A stretch of DNA of 64,000 nucleotides from Stromatinia cepivora (lineage: Eukaryota; Ascomycota; Leotiomycetes; Helotiales; Sclerotiniaceae). A program made the position numbers and the translations under genes. Shown here in pieces: positions 10,930 to 22,132 of this stretch (position 1 is its first letter; each line of letters starts with the position of its first letter). Location of the stretch: assembly GCA_014898415.1 (NCBI GenBank), contig RCTD01000015.1, forward strand, positions 1,116,001-1,180,000. The letters are read 5' to 3'. Under the pieces are notes generated by a model. That model was not told the DNA's origin. It was given only the letters and a program-made list of their open reading frames with translations, and did not search any database.

Positions 10930-12548
10930 GATTGGTGCAGTGCCCGCTGTGCTCCAAAATATTGTACGAACCAGTAACATTACCATGTGGAAATACTATA
11001 TGCAAGACATGCATACAAAGAGATTCATTATGGAGACTATCGACGACTTTACGGTTATCCTACGTGAACCCAAATCGCGAGTGGAGATTCACCTGTCCTT
11101 TGCAGACCTGCGGACAAGAACACACAGGGGGGGACGTCTCGCCAAACCCTGATCTGAAAATCGTCATCGATGCGTTCGACACCGAAATTACAAGACATAG
11201 GAATTTGCCAAAACTAGCTTGGATTCTATTACAGTTGAATGGATTTGATCCCACGTCGAAGCAAGTTCTGACATCTTTACTGAATGAGCGCAGAAGCATG
11301 TGTGTAGGGGGAAAAATCACTGCGATTTATCTCATGGCAAATATGGGGAAGCTCCCGTACAATTCTGATGCATTTTACAAGCCATACTCATATACAATGG
11401 AGGCATGTAGATCGCTGGATGCAGATCTACTGGAGAGCCTGAAAGAGTCGATAAAACCGGCATTTAGCTGTTGTCAACTTTGCCAAGATTGGTTCCTGGA
11501 CCCAGTCACAGCAGGTTGTGGTCATAGCACATGCCGCACATGTCTTCAAGAACTCCTAGACCTTGAAAGTGTCATAAGCTGCACAAGTGTTTCAGACGCA
11601 AAGAAAGGTTGTCCGTCATGCCGCCAAACCTTATGTGTTCCTCCAGCTTGCACACCTGATGTGGCACCGACAAACATATTATTAGACAAGCTATTGAACA
11701 GATTTTTTCGCGAAGAATTGGCCATTAGACGCGCAGAGGCGGAAGATAAGACAAGAATCGGTACGAAAGGAACGGATCTCTCGTTGTTCATTGGTACTGT
11801 GTGTTTTCCGACACAGACGAGGAAACTTCACATATGGCAGCCCAAATACATTTTAATGATCGAGAATCTCCAACACTTACAATGTAAAAAGCGTTTATTT
11901 GGCATGCTCTTTCCAAACCTAGAAAGAATTCCTCAAGGGGATCTGGGCGCTGTTTCGTTTCGTGAATATGGGACACTTGTACACATGACTCATATTGGAC
12001 GCAGGAGAGATGATTCTTACGATATTGAGGTTAAAGGACTTTCCTGTTTTAAAGTTTTGCAGCATGAAATGTTCCATCTCTATCCAATTGGCAAGGTTGA
12101 ATGGCTGTATGATATTGGCGTTGCTGCAGAAGAAGCTCTTGAAATTCGTGAAAATGTTCCCCCTCCGGCGATTATTATCACGCATCTAAACGAAGAAGAT
12201 TTTCTCGATACCCAGATCACGGATTCTTCCTTGACCGTCCAAGATCTTGAAACGATGTCTACCGTGGCTATCTTGATAGTATCTATAGATTTTTACTTGG
12301 CAATGGATAGGGATTCGACAGAGGAAGACCAGAAGAGAAATCGAGCGCGGTATGGGCCTATTCCACGAGACTCAAAATATTTTTGGGACCCAGTAAAACT
12401 TCCTTGGTGGCTTACGAGTGTTCTTGACATCTCGGACGTCGAGAAATGCAAGATGTTAAGAGAAACAAGCATCAGAGGAAGGCTAAAACTATGCGCAAAA
12501 TGGGCGCTCGAAGGAAAAAAGTTTCGACAACACAGGGATGTTTGGTGA
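10869..12548 (+). CDS. Double RING-finger and Lon N-terminal domain protein (LONRF-like)
   Basis: Single-exon gene of 559 residues. A first RING begins at about residue 25 (CPLCSKILYEPVTLPCGNTI, then CKTC and a CPLQTC pair). A second RING lies at about residues 199-255 (CQLCQDWFLDPVTAGCGHST, CRTC, CPSC). After a helical linker the segment from about 300 to 450 (LFIGTVCFPTQTRKLHIW, IFEPKY-like LMIEN, FGMLF, GTLVHM, then a short variable piece and GLSCFKV) fits the Lon protease N-terminal substrate-recognition fold. No ATPase or protease domain follows. RING plus LonN is the LONRF architecture, an expected E3 ubiquitin ligase using LonN for substrate binding. The substrate is unknown. The start could be affected by the overlapping upstream ORF. 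Confidence 0.82.
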   Translation: MSSHIAPLHPFTGRDAREIVRLVQCPLCSKILYEPVTLPCGNTICKTCIQRDSLWRLSTTLRLSYVNPNREWRFTCPLQTCGQEHTGGDVSPNPDLKIVIDAFDTEITRHRNLPKLAWILLQLNGFDPTSKQVLTSLLNERRSMCVGGKITAIYLMANMGKLPYNSDAFYKPYSYTMEACRSLDADLLESLKESIKPAFSCCQLCQDWFLDPVTAGCGHSTCRTCLQELLDLESVISCTSVSDAKKGCPSCRQTLCVPPACTPDVAPTNILLDKLLNRFFREELAIRRAEAEDKTRIGTKGTDLSLFIGTVCFPTQTRKLHIWQPKYILMIENLQHLQCKKRLFGMLFPNLERIPQGDLGAVSFREYGTLVHMTHIGRRRDDSYDIEVKGLSCFKVLQHEMFHLYPIGKVEWLYDIGVAAEEALEIRENVPPPAIIITHLNEEDFLDTQITDSSLTVQDLETMSTVAILIVSIDFYLAMDRDSTEEDQKRNRARYGPIPRDSKYFWDPVKLPWWLTSVLDISDVEKCKMLRETSIRGRLKLCAKWALEGKKFRQHRDVW

Positions 12549-13336
12549 GACTGAAGCTTGCACTGCACCACTTCATTGTTATTTTTTTATTGTTCGCTAA
12601 TCTTTTTCTTTCCAAGATCTTAGAAATTTGTCACAACAGGTTTTGATTTGGGTTCCTTGTGGTGGTACCAGTGCTTTCCCTTGTTACAAAGCTACAGGGC
12701 TGAAGGATAGGATTGAAGTATGATTGGAACGGTAATGAGAGTATGGCAATAGCGGGATGACATTAGCAAGTAGGTAATGTGTATGGTTTGGGTTGGAAAG
12801 TTTGAACTCTATGATAATTGGATAGTGTTTGATTCATGGAATAGCTCTATACCTGTTGTTGGGGCTGGATCCGAGGTTGAAGTTGGGGATTGGTATTGTA
12901 TTGATGCCGGGGTATGTTCAGTTACGGGCCATTTTATAGGTGGACTGATTGGGATACTGCATTAATGTTTGATTCATGGAATTCATAGCTTCTATACTTA
13001 TGATTGGGGTTGGGGCTGGTGATTAGGCACTGGTTTTGATCACTTGAGTATCTTCACTCTACACTCACTTTATATGTTAACGGTACGGGATACTGCACTA
13101 ATAAATGAGAAAATTAATATTGATATTATGCCAAGTCAACCAAACTACTTTCATGCAATATGCAGTGAATACATGCGGTCGCAATACTACACGCAGCAAC
13201 TCCACTCGTTTCCTTATATGTAGATAAACCACCAATCTCCCGAGTCCAACCACCAAGTACACTGGTACTCTATTGCTAATCATTCCTCCATCCTATTCAA
13301 GCCCGCTATACATAAACCGCATAGCTCATTGCATCT
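12549..13336. other. Intergenic between convergent genes, with a 140-bp duplication
   Basis: Lies between the 3' ends of the RING/Lon gene and the minus-strand disordered-protein gene. No coding gene was supported; a short frame at 12777-12965 falls in the duplicated DNA and has no family features. Confidence 0.5.
12826..13103. repeat. Imperfect tandem duplication, about 140-bp unit
   Basis: TGTTTGATTCATGGAAT occurs at 12826 and again at 12966, each followed by a similar TTGGGGCTGG segment, and each unit ends with GGGATACTGCA(T/C)TAAT. The copies have diverged by substitutions and small indels. Confidence 0.65.
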
Positions 13337-15232
13337 TCATTCAAATATCTTCCTTATCTCCTCCATCTCCTTCCTTCCACTAAGTACACTCCACCATTTC
13401 CCCGGATTTCCAACTATATTTATATTTGAGGAACTTGAATCCTGAGTGCGTGTGGCTTTTGAACGATCGTCATTACGGATCACGATTAAATACTGTGGAG
13501 CGTGCGATGGAGGGGGATTATTAAGTATAGAGCGAGAGGGCCGTAGTTTCCATGCTCTGTATGTGAAGTTTTTGTGTGTGAGGGGGTTGGAATGAGGGGT
13601 TGGGAGTGAGGATGTGGATTTGGATTTGGATAAGAATGTGCATGTTGGTGCAGGTGGTGCGGAGGATGAACGGGGAAGAGATGATGATGGTGGTGGGAGA
13701 GGTGAGTAGGCTTGGTTGTTGAAGAAGAGGAGGTGAGATTGAGGGATTGTGGATGGAGTTGGGGGTTGGATGTTTGGAAGTGGAGTTCGTGGAACCAGGG
13801 GTCTTGGAATGGTCTTGAGAGGAACTGATGGTGTTGATAGTAGTGGCGGTGATGCAGGTGGAGATGGATAAGCGGAAGAAGGTGGAGGGGGCGTTAACGT
13901 ATCATCTTCAGAATCGTTGGCGTGCTTATTTGGATGACGGATAGGGGTTTCGGTACGAAGGATGTTGGTGGACGGGGTGAGAGGAGTTGGCGTAGCAAAG
14001 GTCAGAGGAGAAGATGGGGGATTAAGAAGAGAGCTTATACGTAGTCTCTTCGTCGCTGGTTCAAGTCCGGTTTTTGGTGTTGAGACGGGTAATTTGGATT
14101 CTGGAACTTGTTTGGGCGTGGGTGTAGGTGTGGAAACAAGGAACGATGGGCGTTTCAGACTGGGGCTTTGAGGGCTTTCGTTACTTGACCATGATAGGTT
14201 TGGATTCAAACCTGATCTGTAACAAGTGCTGGAGTTCAAATTACTCGAATCCAAAGTGCGGTTGAGACTGGCGAGTGTAGTTACAGCCGCATGTTCGAGG
14301 GTGTTTAGGTTGGATGGGCTTGTACTTCTTGGAGTGGAATAGGGTGATGTGAATAGCGAAGAAGCTTTTGTATCTGGATGACTTTGGTAATGAGTTGCGC
14401 CACTTGCTGAAATAGGTGGGAGTCTGCGTTTAGCCCTGGACTGTGCGATGTCTGCCGTCTCTGCGTTCTCATCAGATCCAAAATTCCTACGTTGTTCAAC
14501 GCCCTCAAGTTTCACGGGCATATTGAGCACAGAATCCTGTAGAGAAGCAGTGATGCCTGGATTAGTGAGGCGAGACTTGGCCTTGGGATTGTTGTGAATA
14601 TTTAGGCGATTATCGGTGGAAAAAGAAGAATACCGAGTATGTACACCGTTCCTATCCACGAGCGGCATTTCTTCTTCCTCACCTCCGTCCTCAGATTTTT
14701 CCTCATCCCTCTCGAAGGACGCGGTTAAGTCTATGACATTCTTCTCATTTCTTTCTGGAATAGGCCGGAGTTGATGAGCGCCGAGTTGGTTTCCCATGAT
14801 ATATGAAAGACTCATCTTATCGATATTCTCTTGGTCTTCTTCTTTTACTTGGGTTTCCTCCTTTGCCGCCACAGACTCTGGTCTACTACCTATGACTCGA
14901 TGGTTTAAGACATGGGAGTTCGGAGCCTGGACACGGCGGGTTGGAGGATTAGCAGCCCGCCGTCGTCTAGCAGCTGCTTCACGGAGTTCGAGTCTCTCCC
15001 TAAAGTTATTGTTTGAGGTTCTGCTTTGAATACCAGATCTCCGGACAGGTCTATGAATCGGTGGTGATCGTGGTCGTGTTTGACCCCTGAATTTTGGGGC
15101 AGGTATGCCACTAGCGGGTGGTCGTCGTGGTATAGTACGTGAGAATTTAGGTTGAGGGACAATAGGTGGTTTCTTGCTGACGGGAATCAGTATTTGGCCA
15201 TCTGTATTGGGCACGGCTTCGTAGGTGGTCAT
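13337..15232 (-). CDS. Hypothetical disordered proline/serine-rich protein
   Basis: An uninterrupted frame of 631 residues; no domain was recognised. The N terminus is rich in Pro and Arg (around PRRPPASGIPAPKF), followed by an arginine-rich helix-like piece (ERLELREAAARRRRAA), an acidic patch (EKSEDGGEEEEMP), a long Ser/Thr/Pro-rich middle with many S/T-P dipeptides, and a more ordered-looking C terminus with FTYRAWKLRPSRSIL, YLIVIRNDD and GKWWSVLSGRKEMEEI. This suggests a short conserved terminal module on a disordered, possibly phosphorylated, nuclear protein. Function is unknown. Length and codon periodicity make it a real gene rather than a chance frame. Confidence 0.72.
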   Translation of the reverse strand: MTTYEAVPNTDGQILIPVSKKPPIVPQPKFSRTIPRRPPASGIPAPKFRGQTRPRSPPIHRPVRRSGIQSRTSNNNFRERLELREAAARRRRAANPPTRRVQAPNSHVLNHRVIGSRPESVAAKEETQVKEEDQENIDKMSLSYIMGNQLGAHQLRPIPERNEKNVIDLTASFERDEEKSEDGGEEEEMPLVDRNGVHTRYSSFSTDNRLNIHNNPKAKSRLTNPGITASLQDSVLNMPVKLEGVEQRRNFGSDENAETADIAQSRAKRRLPPISASGATHYQSHPDTKASSLFTSPYSTPRSTSPSNLNTLEHAAVTTLASLNRTLDSSNLNSSTCYRSGLNPNLSWSSNESPQSPSLKRPSFLVSTPTPTPKQVPESKLPVSTPKTGLEPATKRLRISSLLNPPSSPLTFATPTPLTPSTNILRTETPIRHPNKHANDSEDDTLTPPPPSSAYPSPPASPPLLSTPSVPLKTIPRPLVPRTPLPNIQPPTPSTIPQSHLLFFNNQAYSPLPPPSSSLPRSSSAPPAPTCTFLSKSKSTSSLPTPHSNPLTHKNFTYRAWKLRPSRSILNNPPPSHAPQYLIVIRNDDRSKATRTQDSSSSNINIVGNPGKWWSVLSGRKEMEEIRKIFE

Positions 15233-16204
15233 CGTGATGTTTCTTAAAGATAATCTTTCAATATGCTATGTATGGTTGATATTGTTTGATGTTGGAAGTA
15301 AATGGGATGGCAAGGGGATGGAGGTTTATATATTTGTCGTGTTGCGTATACATGATTCATGAGGGGGGCTGTGACTTGGTTGTGAATGCCCTTTGGTACT
15401 TGTAAAATTATTAGTTTTGCTGGTATTCACGATGTAAAATCTCAAAAGTTCGTTGTTGTCGAGTCATTGAGACAGATGCATATATACAATTTGTGAATCA
15501 TCAAATAATATCTTTGAGATAACAAATTTGTGCGTTGACTCATAGAACCCCCCTTTCAGTTTCTCTGAATATGGAAGTATTATTGCAATGAAAAGATGAG
15601 AACAACAACACGCAAAATGAATTTTATTTTAAGGAAGGGATTCATGGTCATTGTACTTAGTGACCGTTCTTGTTCTATTGATCTCTATTCTTTGTTTCTT
15701 GCTAACTTCCTCACAAGACTGAGTAGCTGCAGTTCGAGAGTTGATTGTAGGTCGGAAATCAATTCATCACCATAGAAAATATAATGAGTCACGAAATTCA
15801 TTGTAACCCCACTGCCCCAAAGGATGAATAGTTTGTTTGTTGGAGTATGAATGATTACCTAGGCACATTGTGATGCCCAGGAATAACTCAATAGTCCCAA
15901 GAGCGTTCATCGGGCTCAGTTTGATAGCCAAGTTTAAACTTCGCATTGAAACATTTGCCTCTGCTACATTGGATCCAAAGTCATTAGTGTTAAAATGTAG
16001 TCATTGATCACCCCTGCCATAAATATCATGCACCAGTGATATAATGAAAAAAGCTATTTGTGCCATAGGCTCTTGGCTATCAACGAATAGTTCAGAATTC
16101 TCTCAAGCGTCATTATCCTCATCATTCTGCTGCTATATGGAATCCATATACGCTGACCTCAAAATTCATACCTCATGGTGAGGAGGAAATCTATCATTCT
16201 CCTA
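15233..16204. other. Intergenic spacer
   Basis: Promoter side of the disordered-protein gene and 3' side of the membrane-protein gene. Nothing else was recognised. Confidence 0.5.
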
Positions 16205-17417
16205 CTATTCATTTTCGAGGAGCACCGAGTTTTCAGGTCCTAACTGCTCTTTTCGAGCATCCTGCTCTTGCTGCTCAAGTGGCCGCATTAGCCTTCTTTT
16301 ACGCCGCCGCTCTAAAGGCATCAAGTCTATCTGATGTTCCTGCGGCTCTTCAATCCACTTCCTTCCCCTCCTTAGAACGGGCTTGCGTGGTGCCGGCTCT
16401 TCTTTATTCGTGCCACTAGCCGTGCCTGATCTTGAGCTTAAATTCCCTCCAGGGGCGGCCGCAGCGGATCTATCTTCTCCAGCTAGGTTCGTGGGCCATG
16501 GATCTGTAATATGACCATCAATCTCTTGAAGTTGTTGTTCCATATCATTTGGTACCAGTAAACCCGAATCTCTTAAGAATGGGGATTGGGAACTCCATGC
16601 GGCATTAGGATCTGTAATATGACCATCAATCTGTTGGAGCTGTTGTTCCATATCATTTTTCCCAAGCGAACCCGACTTCCTCAAGGATTTTAAACGCTTC
16701 GAAGATCGGAAAGCCCATGCAACATTAAACATTGCAGATGCTATGAGTGCATACCCCCAAATATAATAATCATTTTGCGTTTTTGACTCGGTGGCTCCAA
16801 TTATTATCCCAGTCCATGTCCGACGGAGAACAGTACCGGTATATCGATAGAAAGGAGGTGGAGGCAGACCTTGGGTGGCTGCTTTTCGACATTGCACACT
16901 CGCTTCCTGAGTTAGCTTTCAATTTAACTCAAGTCAGTGATCGACAGCAACAGTGATTTGTATACACGGACTCGAAGAAAATACGCACCTCGTCTCCTTG
17001 ACAATATTCGATATAATCCTTAGTTGCAGTCCAAATGGCTAACTTTAAAGCGAAGTATGATATAATAGTACTGACTACAATCGCGACTACAGCAATAATT
17101 GTTCCTCTATCCCAGGTTGTGAGATGCCTAACGAATCGTTTCAGAAGACTCATACTCGAAAATTGGGAGAAAAGTGCGTTGTGATTGTTGTGGGTAAAAT
17201 GGCCAGCTTGATTGACTTGATTGCTAAATGCAGCTGATTGCTGGCTTTGCGTATTTTGATGTCCTACCGGAACTTGGGGTTGAACTTGGGCTTGAATTTG
17301 GGCACTCGAAGGTGAGGGTGGTGTTTGGGGAACTGTCTGAGACCCTGATGCAATTGATGAACTACTAGTATTGCTTTGCTGGGTTGGAAAGGCTTGGAGC
17401 GATACAGCTGGTAACAT
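16205..17417 (-). CDS. Hypothetical two-TM membrane protein with internal repeat
   Basis: Two exons, 17417-16989 and 16915-16205 (intron GTGCGT...AAG), coding 379 residues. The N terminus is Gln/Ser-rich and probably disordered. A first membrane segment (about residues 103-125, IIAVVAIVVSTIISYFAL) is followed by ATKDYIEYCQGDE, then a second segment (YYIWGYALIASAMFNVAWAF). After it lies a tandem repeat in which NDMEQQLQ(Q/E)IDGHITDP occurs twice, spaced about 37 residues. The C-terminal tail is Arg/Pro-rich and charged. No named family was recognised. Architecture suggests a small fungal membrane protein with a cytosolic tail; function is not inferred. Confidence 0.65.
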
Positions 17418-18267
17418 TTTGCTCTACCTTCTATTTCAGAGACAAAGTGATTAGAAGAATACAGTAGTCCTCCGACACTTGAGGGGAAACGTCCGATATC
17501 TACACCGTCCGTCACACAGCACAGCTGACCCTTCAATCGTACACAGCCTTGCTGCAGTAAGATATCTTTTCGGCAGATCAAATTGCGCATGACAGGTGGG
17601 AATCATTACTCGAAGATTTTTATTGTATTCTTCCAAAAAGATCGAGTGGTCCCAGAAGAAAGAAAACCTAGATTATCCTATCATTCTGTCCAAGTATGAA
17701 TTCGACGACACCATCGCCAATACGCATTTAAGAGTTCGTATAGGAGAGATCATTAAAGTTTCGAAGCTTGATACTGTGCACAGGTTAGGCATCTTATATT
17801 TCTATCTCATTCTACCCAACATAACGAGCTGTCATAAATGCTCCATACGTGCGAATGATACTCACGGTAAGTTTGGTGTTGATTTGAGTTGTGTTGGGAG
17901 GTTTAAGAACCAGTGAATGGGAACCGAAAATATGCCGTTTGTAAATGCGTATAAACAAACGGCACCGGAAGGAAGACCAAACCAAATCAAAATCAAACAA
18001 CACTCCTTTCAAGCTATGGAAGCGCATGTTTCTTATGGAAATCACATCCAAAAAAAGACATGGAAGTAAAATGAAGTTTAATGATTATATATGAGACAAT
18101 TCAACTTTTTTGGCCCTGTCAGCCGTGCAGATCCCGTGCTGTCAATTAACATCGTATCGTATCGCGCCACAGAGCAATCTATTTTTCTTCATTGCCCAGC
18201 GCAATCATGACCCATCCTTTGCAAGTCCACTTACATTCCAAACCTACATATCTTCATCCGAAGAATC
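17418..18267. promoter_or_regulatory. Divergent spacer between membrane-protein and RING/ZZ/SH3 genes
   Basis: The 850 bp between two divergent starts presumably hold both promoters. No specific site was identified; the short frames inside lack family features. Confidence 0.4.
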
Positions 18268-21200
18268 ATGGAGTCTGGTTCCGAGAGTCGAGGTCTCGAC
18301 CTTGAGAAGGAGTTGACTTGTTCTGTAAGTTGAGAATTAATGTTTCTGAATCCAAAAACCAGGAAGTCTTACCCCGCAAACTGTACAGGGCTGGGCTTGA
18401 ATCCGCAGCCGCATCTCGAGAAATAGGTATTAATTCTAACTTGGTCGTAGATTTGCACAGAAGTTCTGTATCAACCATTAACATTACTGGATTGTCTGCA
18501 TACTTTTTGCGGCTCTTGTCTTAAGGAATGGTTTTCATGGCAACTTGTCTCCGTACACAATGCCCAAACTCCTATTCCGCCCGGCGGTACACCATATACA
18601 TGCCCATCATGTCGCGCACCAGTTCGAGATACGAAACACAGCTCTACGATAGCGACTTTACTGGAGATGTTCTTGGCGCGGAGTCCAGAGAAGGCCAGGA
18701 CGGCGGAGGAGAAGGAGGAAGTTGCTACGAAATACAAGGTTGGGGATGAAGTGTTACCAAAATGGGAGCAAAAGGAAAAGAGCTCAAGAGAAAGACGGTT
18801 AGAGGACGAGGATAGAAGATTGATGGAGGAAGTAAGAGATTTGAGTTTGAGAGAAGTGGGAGTGGAAAGCTCCGAGGCAAGGAGAGAAAGAAGGAGACGG
18901 GAGCGGGATGGGGAGAGGTCGCATGGTTCGAGACGTCATTCAAGTCGTGATAATAGTAGGGATAGCAGGAATACAGATGATGCGGATCGACGAAGGCGAA
19001 GGGAGGAGCATCATGAAAGGAGAAGAGCCCGACAAGGAACCTCTGCGTTGAGGGCGGAACCCAACCACAGCGACTCCGAAGGCCGAAGAAGGGGGTACAG
19101 TGAGGTTGAATCAATAAGGAGACATGAAGAAACAAGCCGGTCTGCAGCGCGACAGATAGAACATCAATCATCTTTACGGTCGCTTATCAGTTCTTCTGAT
19201 ATTGATTCTAGGGAGATGGAAGAAGAGATTCTACGACAAATTAGAGAGGAAGGTTTACTGGATGGTATTGACCTTGAGAATATCGACGTTAACCAGGAGG
19301 ATCAGATTAGTGAGAGAATAGCGGAAGCTTTCAGACGGCGACAAGAAGAGAGATCTAGGCTTGGATCATCTAGAAGGAGCGAGAGTGATACGACGGACAG
19401 ACGAAGACGATCTCCTCGAGTATCACCCACAGATTCTGGGAGAGAAACGTCTGGTGACGATGCTCCCACAACTACAAGTCGACGTAGAAACCACTCCTCC
19501 TCACCAAGGTCAGGTAGTTTTAGTAATGAACAAAGCAGACCACCGCCATCTATAAGCGCAGTACATGCAAATCACCTAGAGGTCGGCCCAATATCTGGAG
19601 GACGTAGAAGGCAGAGGACTTTAAGCGCTCCACGAAGTTCAACAGCACCTGTGCCCGTATTCACACCCGAAACGAGGCCCGCCGCTCTGTCTCAGACCGA
19701 TTTGAGCATTGTGCCTCGGACCTCTTCTATGCAAACATCTCAACCTTTCAGGGCCCATGCGAGGAGGAGCACTGACTCCAATGTGCGACGATTGAGTGAA
19801 TCATCAACAATTAGAGAACAGCAACCACGAACAGGCTCCACCACACGGTCATCTAACAGTAATTTTGCTGCATCTTCCTCAAATTCAACACCAAGAACAT
19901 CAGGCAACAGTTTGCTAAAAAGATCTGATTTGGACGATATGGCTGAGATGCCTGCTCCATTAAGCACTCGTGCTCATGCCCCAGCAGACATCTTCGTAGC
20001 CTCTGCTGTTCCTGCATCCGTTCCATACATGGATGAGTCATTAGTCCCTGCACCGCTTTCACCACATACCCCTACTCACCTATCACTCTTCGATAAAGCC
20101 GCTGCTTTATCGAGTGGTAGCAGACCAAGTTCTTCTCATTCTGTGGGATCTAAGCCACGAACAAAGCTCTACCCTGAACCATCAATAGCATGTAGAAGGT
20201 GTCAGAAAACTCATATCGAATATGAGCTGCATTATAACTGCTCAACTTGCTTGCGTGGCAATTATAACATCTGTCTATCATGCTACCGTTCCGGTGCAGG
20301 GTGTTTACACTGGTTCGGATTTGGCTATTCCGCGTGGACAAACTGGGAAAATCAAATGCAAGCCGGGAAGATACCACAAGGTGCAGACAGGCCACACATG
20401 CTCACAGCAAATCGTTACCTAGCACCGAAGATGACGGCCGGTGGAGCGGATGGTCGCAAAACTCTCACTACAGAAGATCCTCAGAAGCGTCTTCAAAGTG
20501 GTGCATTCTGTGCAAGTTGCCTGGCTTGGACAAATGAATGTTACTGGCGTTGTGATATTTGCAATCAAGGTGATTGGGGATTTTGCAATCTATGCGTCAA
20601 CCAAGGAAGATCATGTACGCATTCCCTTTTACCTTTGACGTACAAACCATCGGAGTCATACACACCTCCCTTGTCTCCGATGCACGATCAACAGCTTCCA
20701 CAATCAGCAACTATTCTAAAAGGACCTGGCGTCATCGACGTGGGCAATTTCAAACCTCTCACCTTCTCTACCAATTGCGATATTTGCCGCTATCCTATTC
20801 AACCTTCTTCCACACGTTACCATTGCTACTCTTGCACCAGTGCCGTTCCAGGCACTCAACCCGGCGACTATGATATATGCACGACCTGCTACCCAAAGCT
20901 GGTCACATCTCGTCGAATCAGCGTTGAAAATGGTCATAATGGGTGGCGACGTTGTTTACAGGGTCACCGTATGGTAATCGTGGGATTCGAGGATGATCGT
21001 GGTGGTCAACGTAGAGTTATAGTCCAAGACCTGGTTGGTGGTCATAGCCTTGACACCGATCCCATGCTTTACCCCTCAGCTGATTTTACAGCGCCCGAAT
21101 TACAGAAATGGAGTTGGGGACAAGATAATGATACTTATGCTAAAATCGTCACGACCGATCCATCTAAAACTGCACCAACATCAGTTCCAGGACTAACGAT

Positions 21201-21429
21201 TGAGCAATCATTCCCGCCTGATGGTGGAATCGGAATGTCGAGTTTAGCGATTTGGAGTTGGTGGCCTGCGGAGGGTGCTAGTGATGAATTAATGTTTCCG
21301 AAGGGGGCCGAAGTAAGGGAGTGTAAGGATGTTAATGGGGATTGGTTTTGGGGATGTTATATGGGTGGAAAGGGATTGTTTCCCGCGCCTTATGTGAGGG
21401 TCTTGGAAGAGACAGGTGCTGTTAATTAA
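18268..21429 (+). CDS. RING / ZZ-type zinc finger / SH3 domain protein (putative E3 ligase)
   Basis: Two exons, 18268-18324 and 18451-21429, coding 1011 residues. The short first exon (MESGSESRGLDLEKELTCS) supplies the first RING cysteine; the second begins ICTEVLYQPLTLLDCLHTFC, so splicing completes a C3HC4 RING (GSC, CPSC) at about residues 18-75. A very long Arg/Ser/Glu-rich disordered and partly helical region follows. Cys-rich ZZ-like modules lie at about residues 600-650 (CRRC, CSTC, CLSC), 700-730 (CASC, CDIC, CNLC) and 795-835 (CDIC, CYSC, CTTC). The last 60 residues (AIWSWWPA, GDWFWGCY, GLFPAPYVRVLE) form an SH3 fold. A ubiquitin-ligase scaffold that reads proteins through ZZ and SH3 modules is inferred. 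Upstream frames at 18528-18749 are shadows of exon 2. Confidence 0.85.
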
Positions 21430-22132
21430 TCAGGAGATGAGATTTCGGTGGCAGCGTGGTTTTATTTTAGGATGTGCTGAACATCCGGAATTAGTTAAAG
21501 GGGAATAGGGAAAGGGGTTACGTTTCATGATATGCATGATCTATGAGACATGTTGATGATTTTGATGATGGGGAGGAGTATTTGAATGTCTCGTATATAT
21601 CCACAATCTATCTGAGTTTAGCGAAGCTAGAAATCTATATTCTAAATTACATCTAAAATCTCCTAGACCACTTACGTTGTCTGGTAATTCGTGATACAGT
21701 TGTTGTAGACAAAATATGGTTCCGGATTTCTATTTGATAAGCTGATGAGAGGTGGATCGCTGACGATGACTCTATAAAACTAGACTTCATAATTGGTAGC
21801 TCACGAATGTTTTGTGAGGTGGATTATATTTCGTTGCGATAAATTGGTTCTTTTAATTGTTGTAACTTTTATTTTATGCTTGACGTTGCATTCAATCAAG
21901 TTGATACGCTATTTTGCTCTGCATCGTCTATCACCTCGTGCCCTACCGGATAGTTGTAAGTACATTACATGCTTTTGTTTCTCATGAAGTCTGGAGGCTG
22001 ATTAAGAGAAGATAGATATTGAGCCTCGAAATACTAGATATTTAGAACCGGGTCATCAGCTTAGACAAGATAGGAGACAACGCAGAGCAATCCCATAACT
22101 CTTCCCTTAGCAGCGCCAGGCATATAGGAAAT
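21430..22132. other. Intergenic spacer, upstream of the GNAT gene
   Basis: Holds the 3' end of the RING/ZZ/SH3 transcript. The frame of the downstream acetyltransferase stays open back to about 22042 without an ATG, so a small upstream exon here cannot be excluded. Confidence 0.4.
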
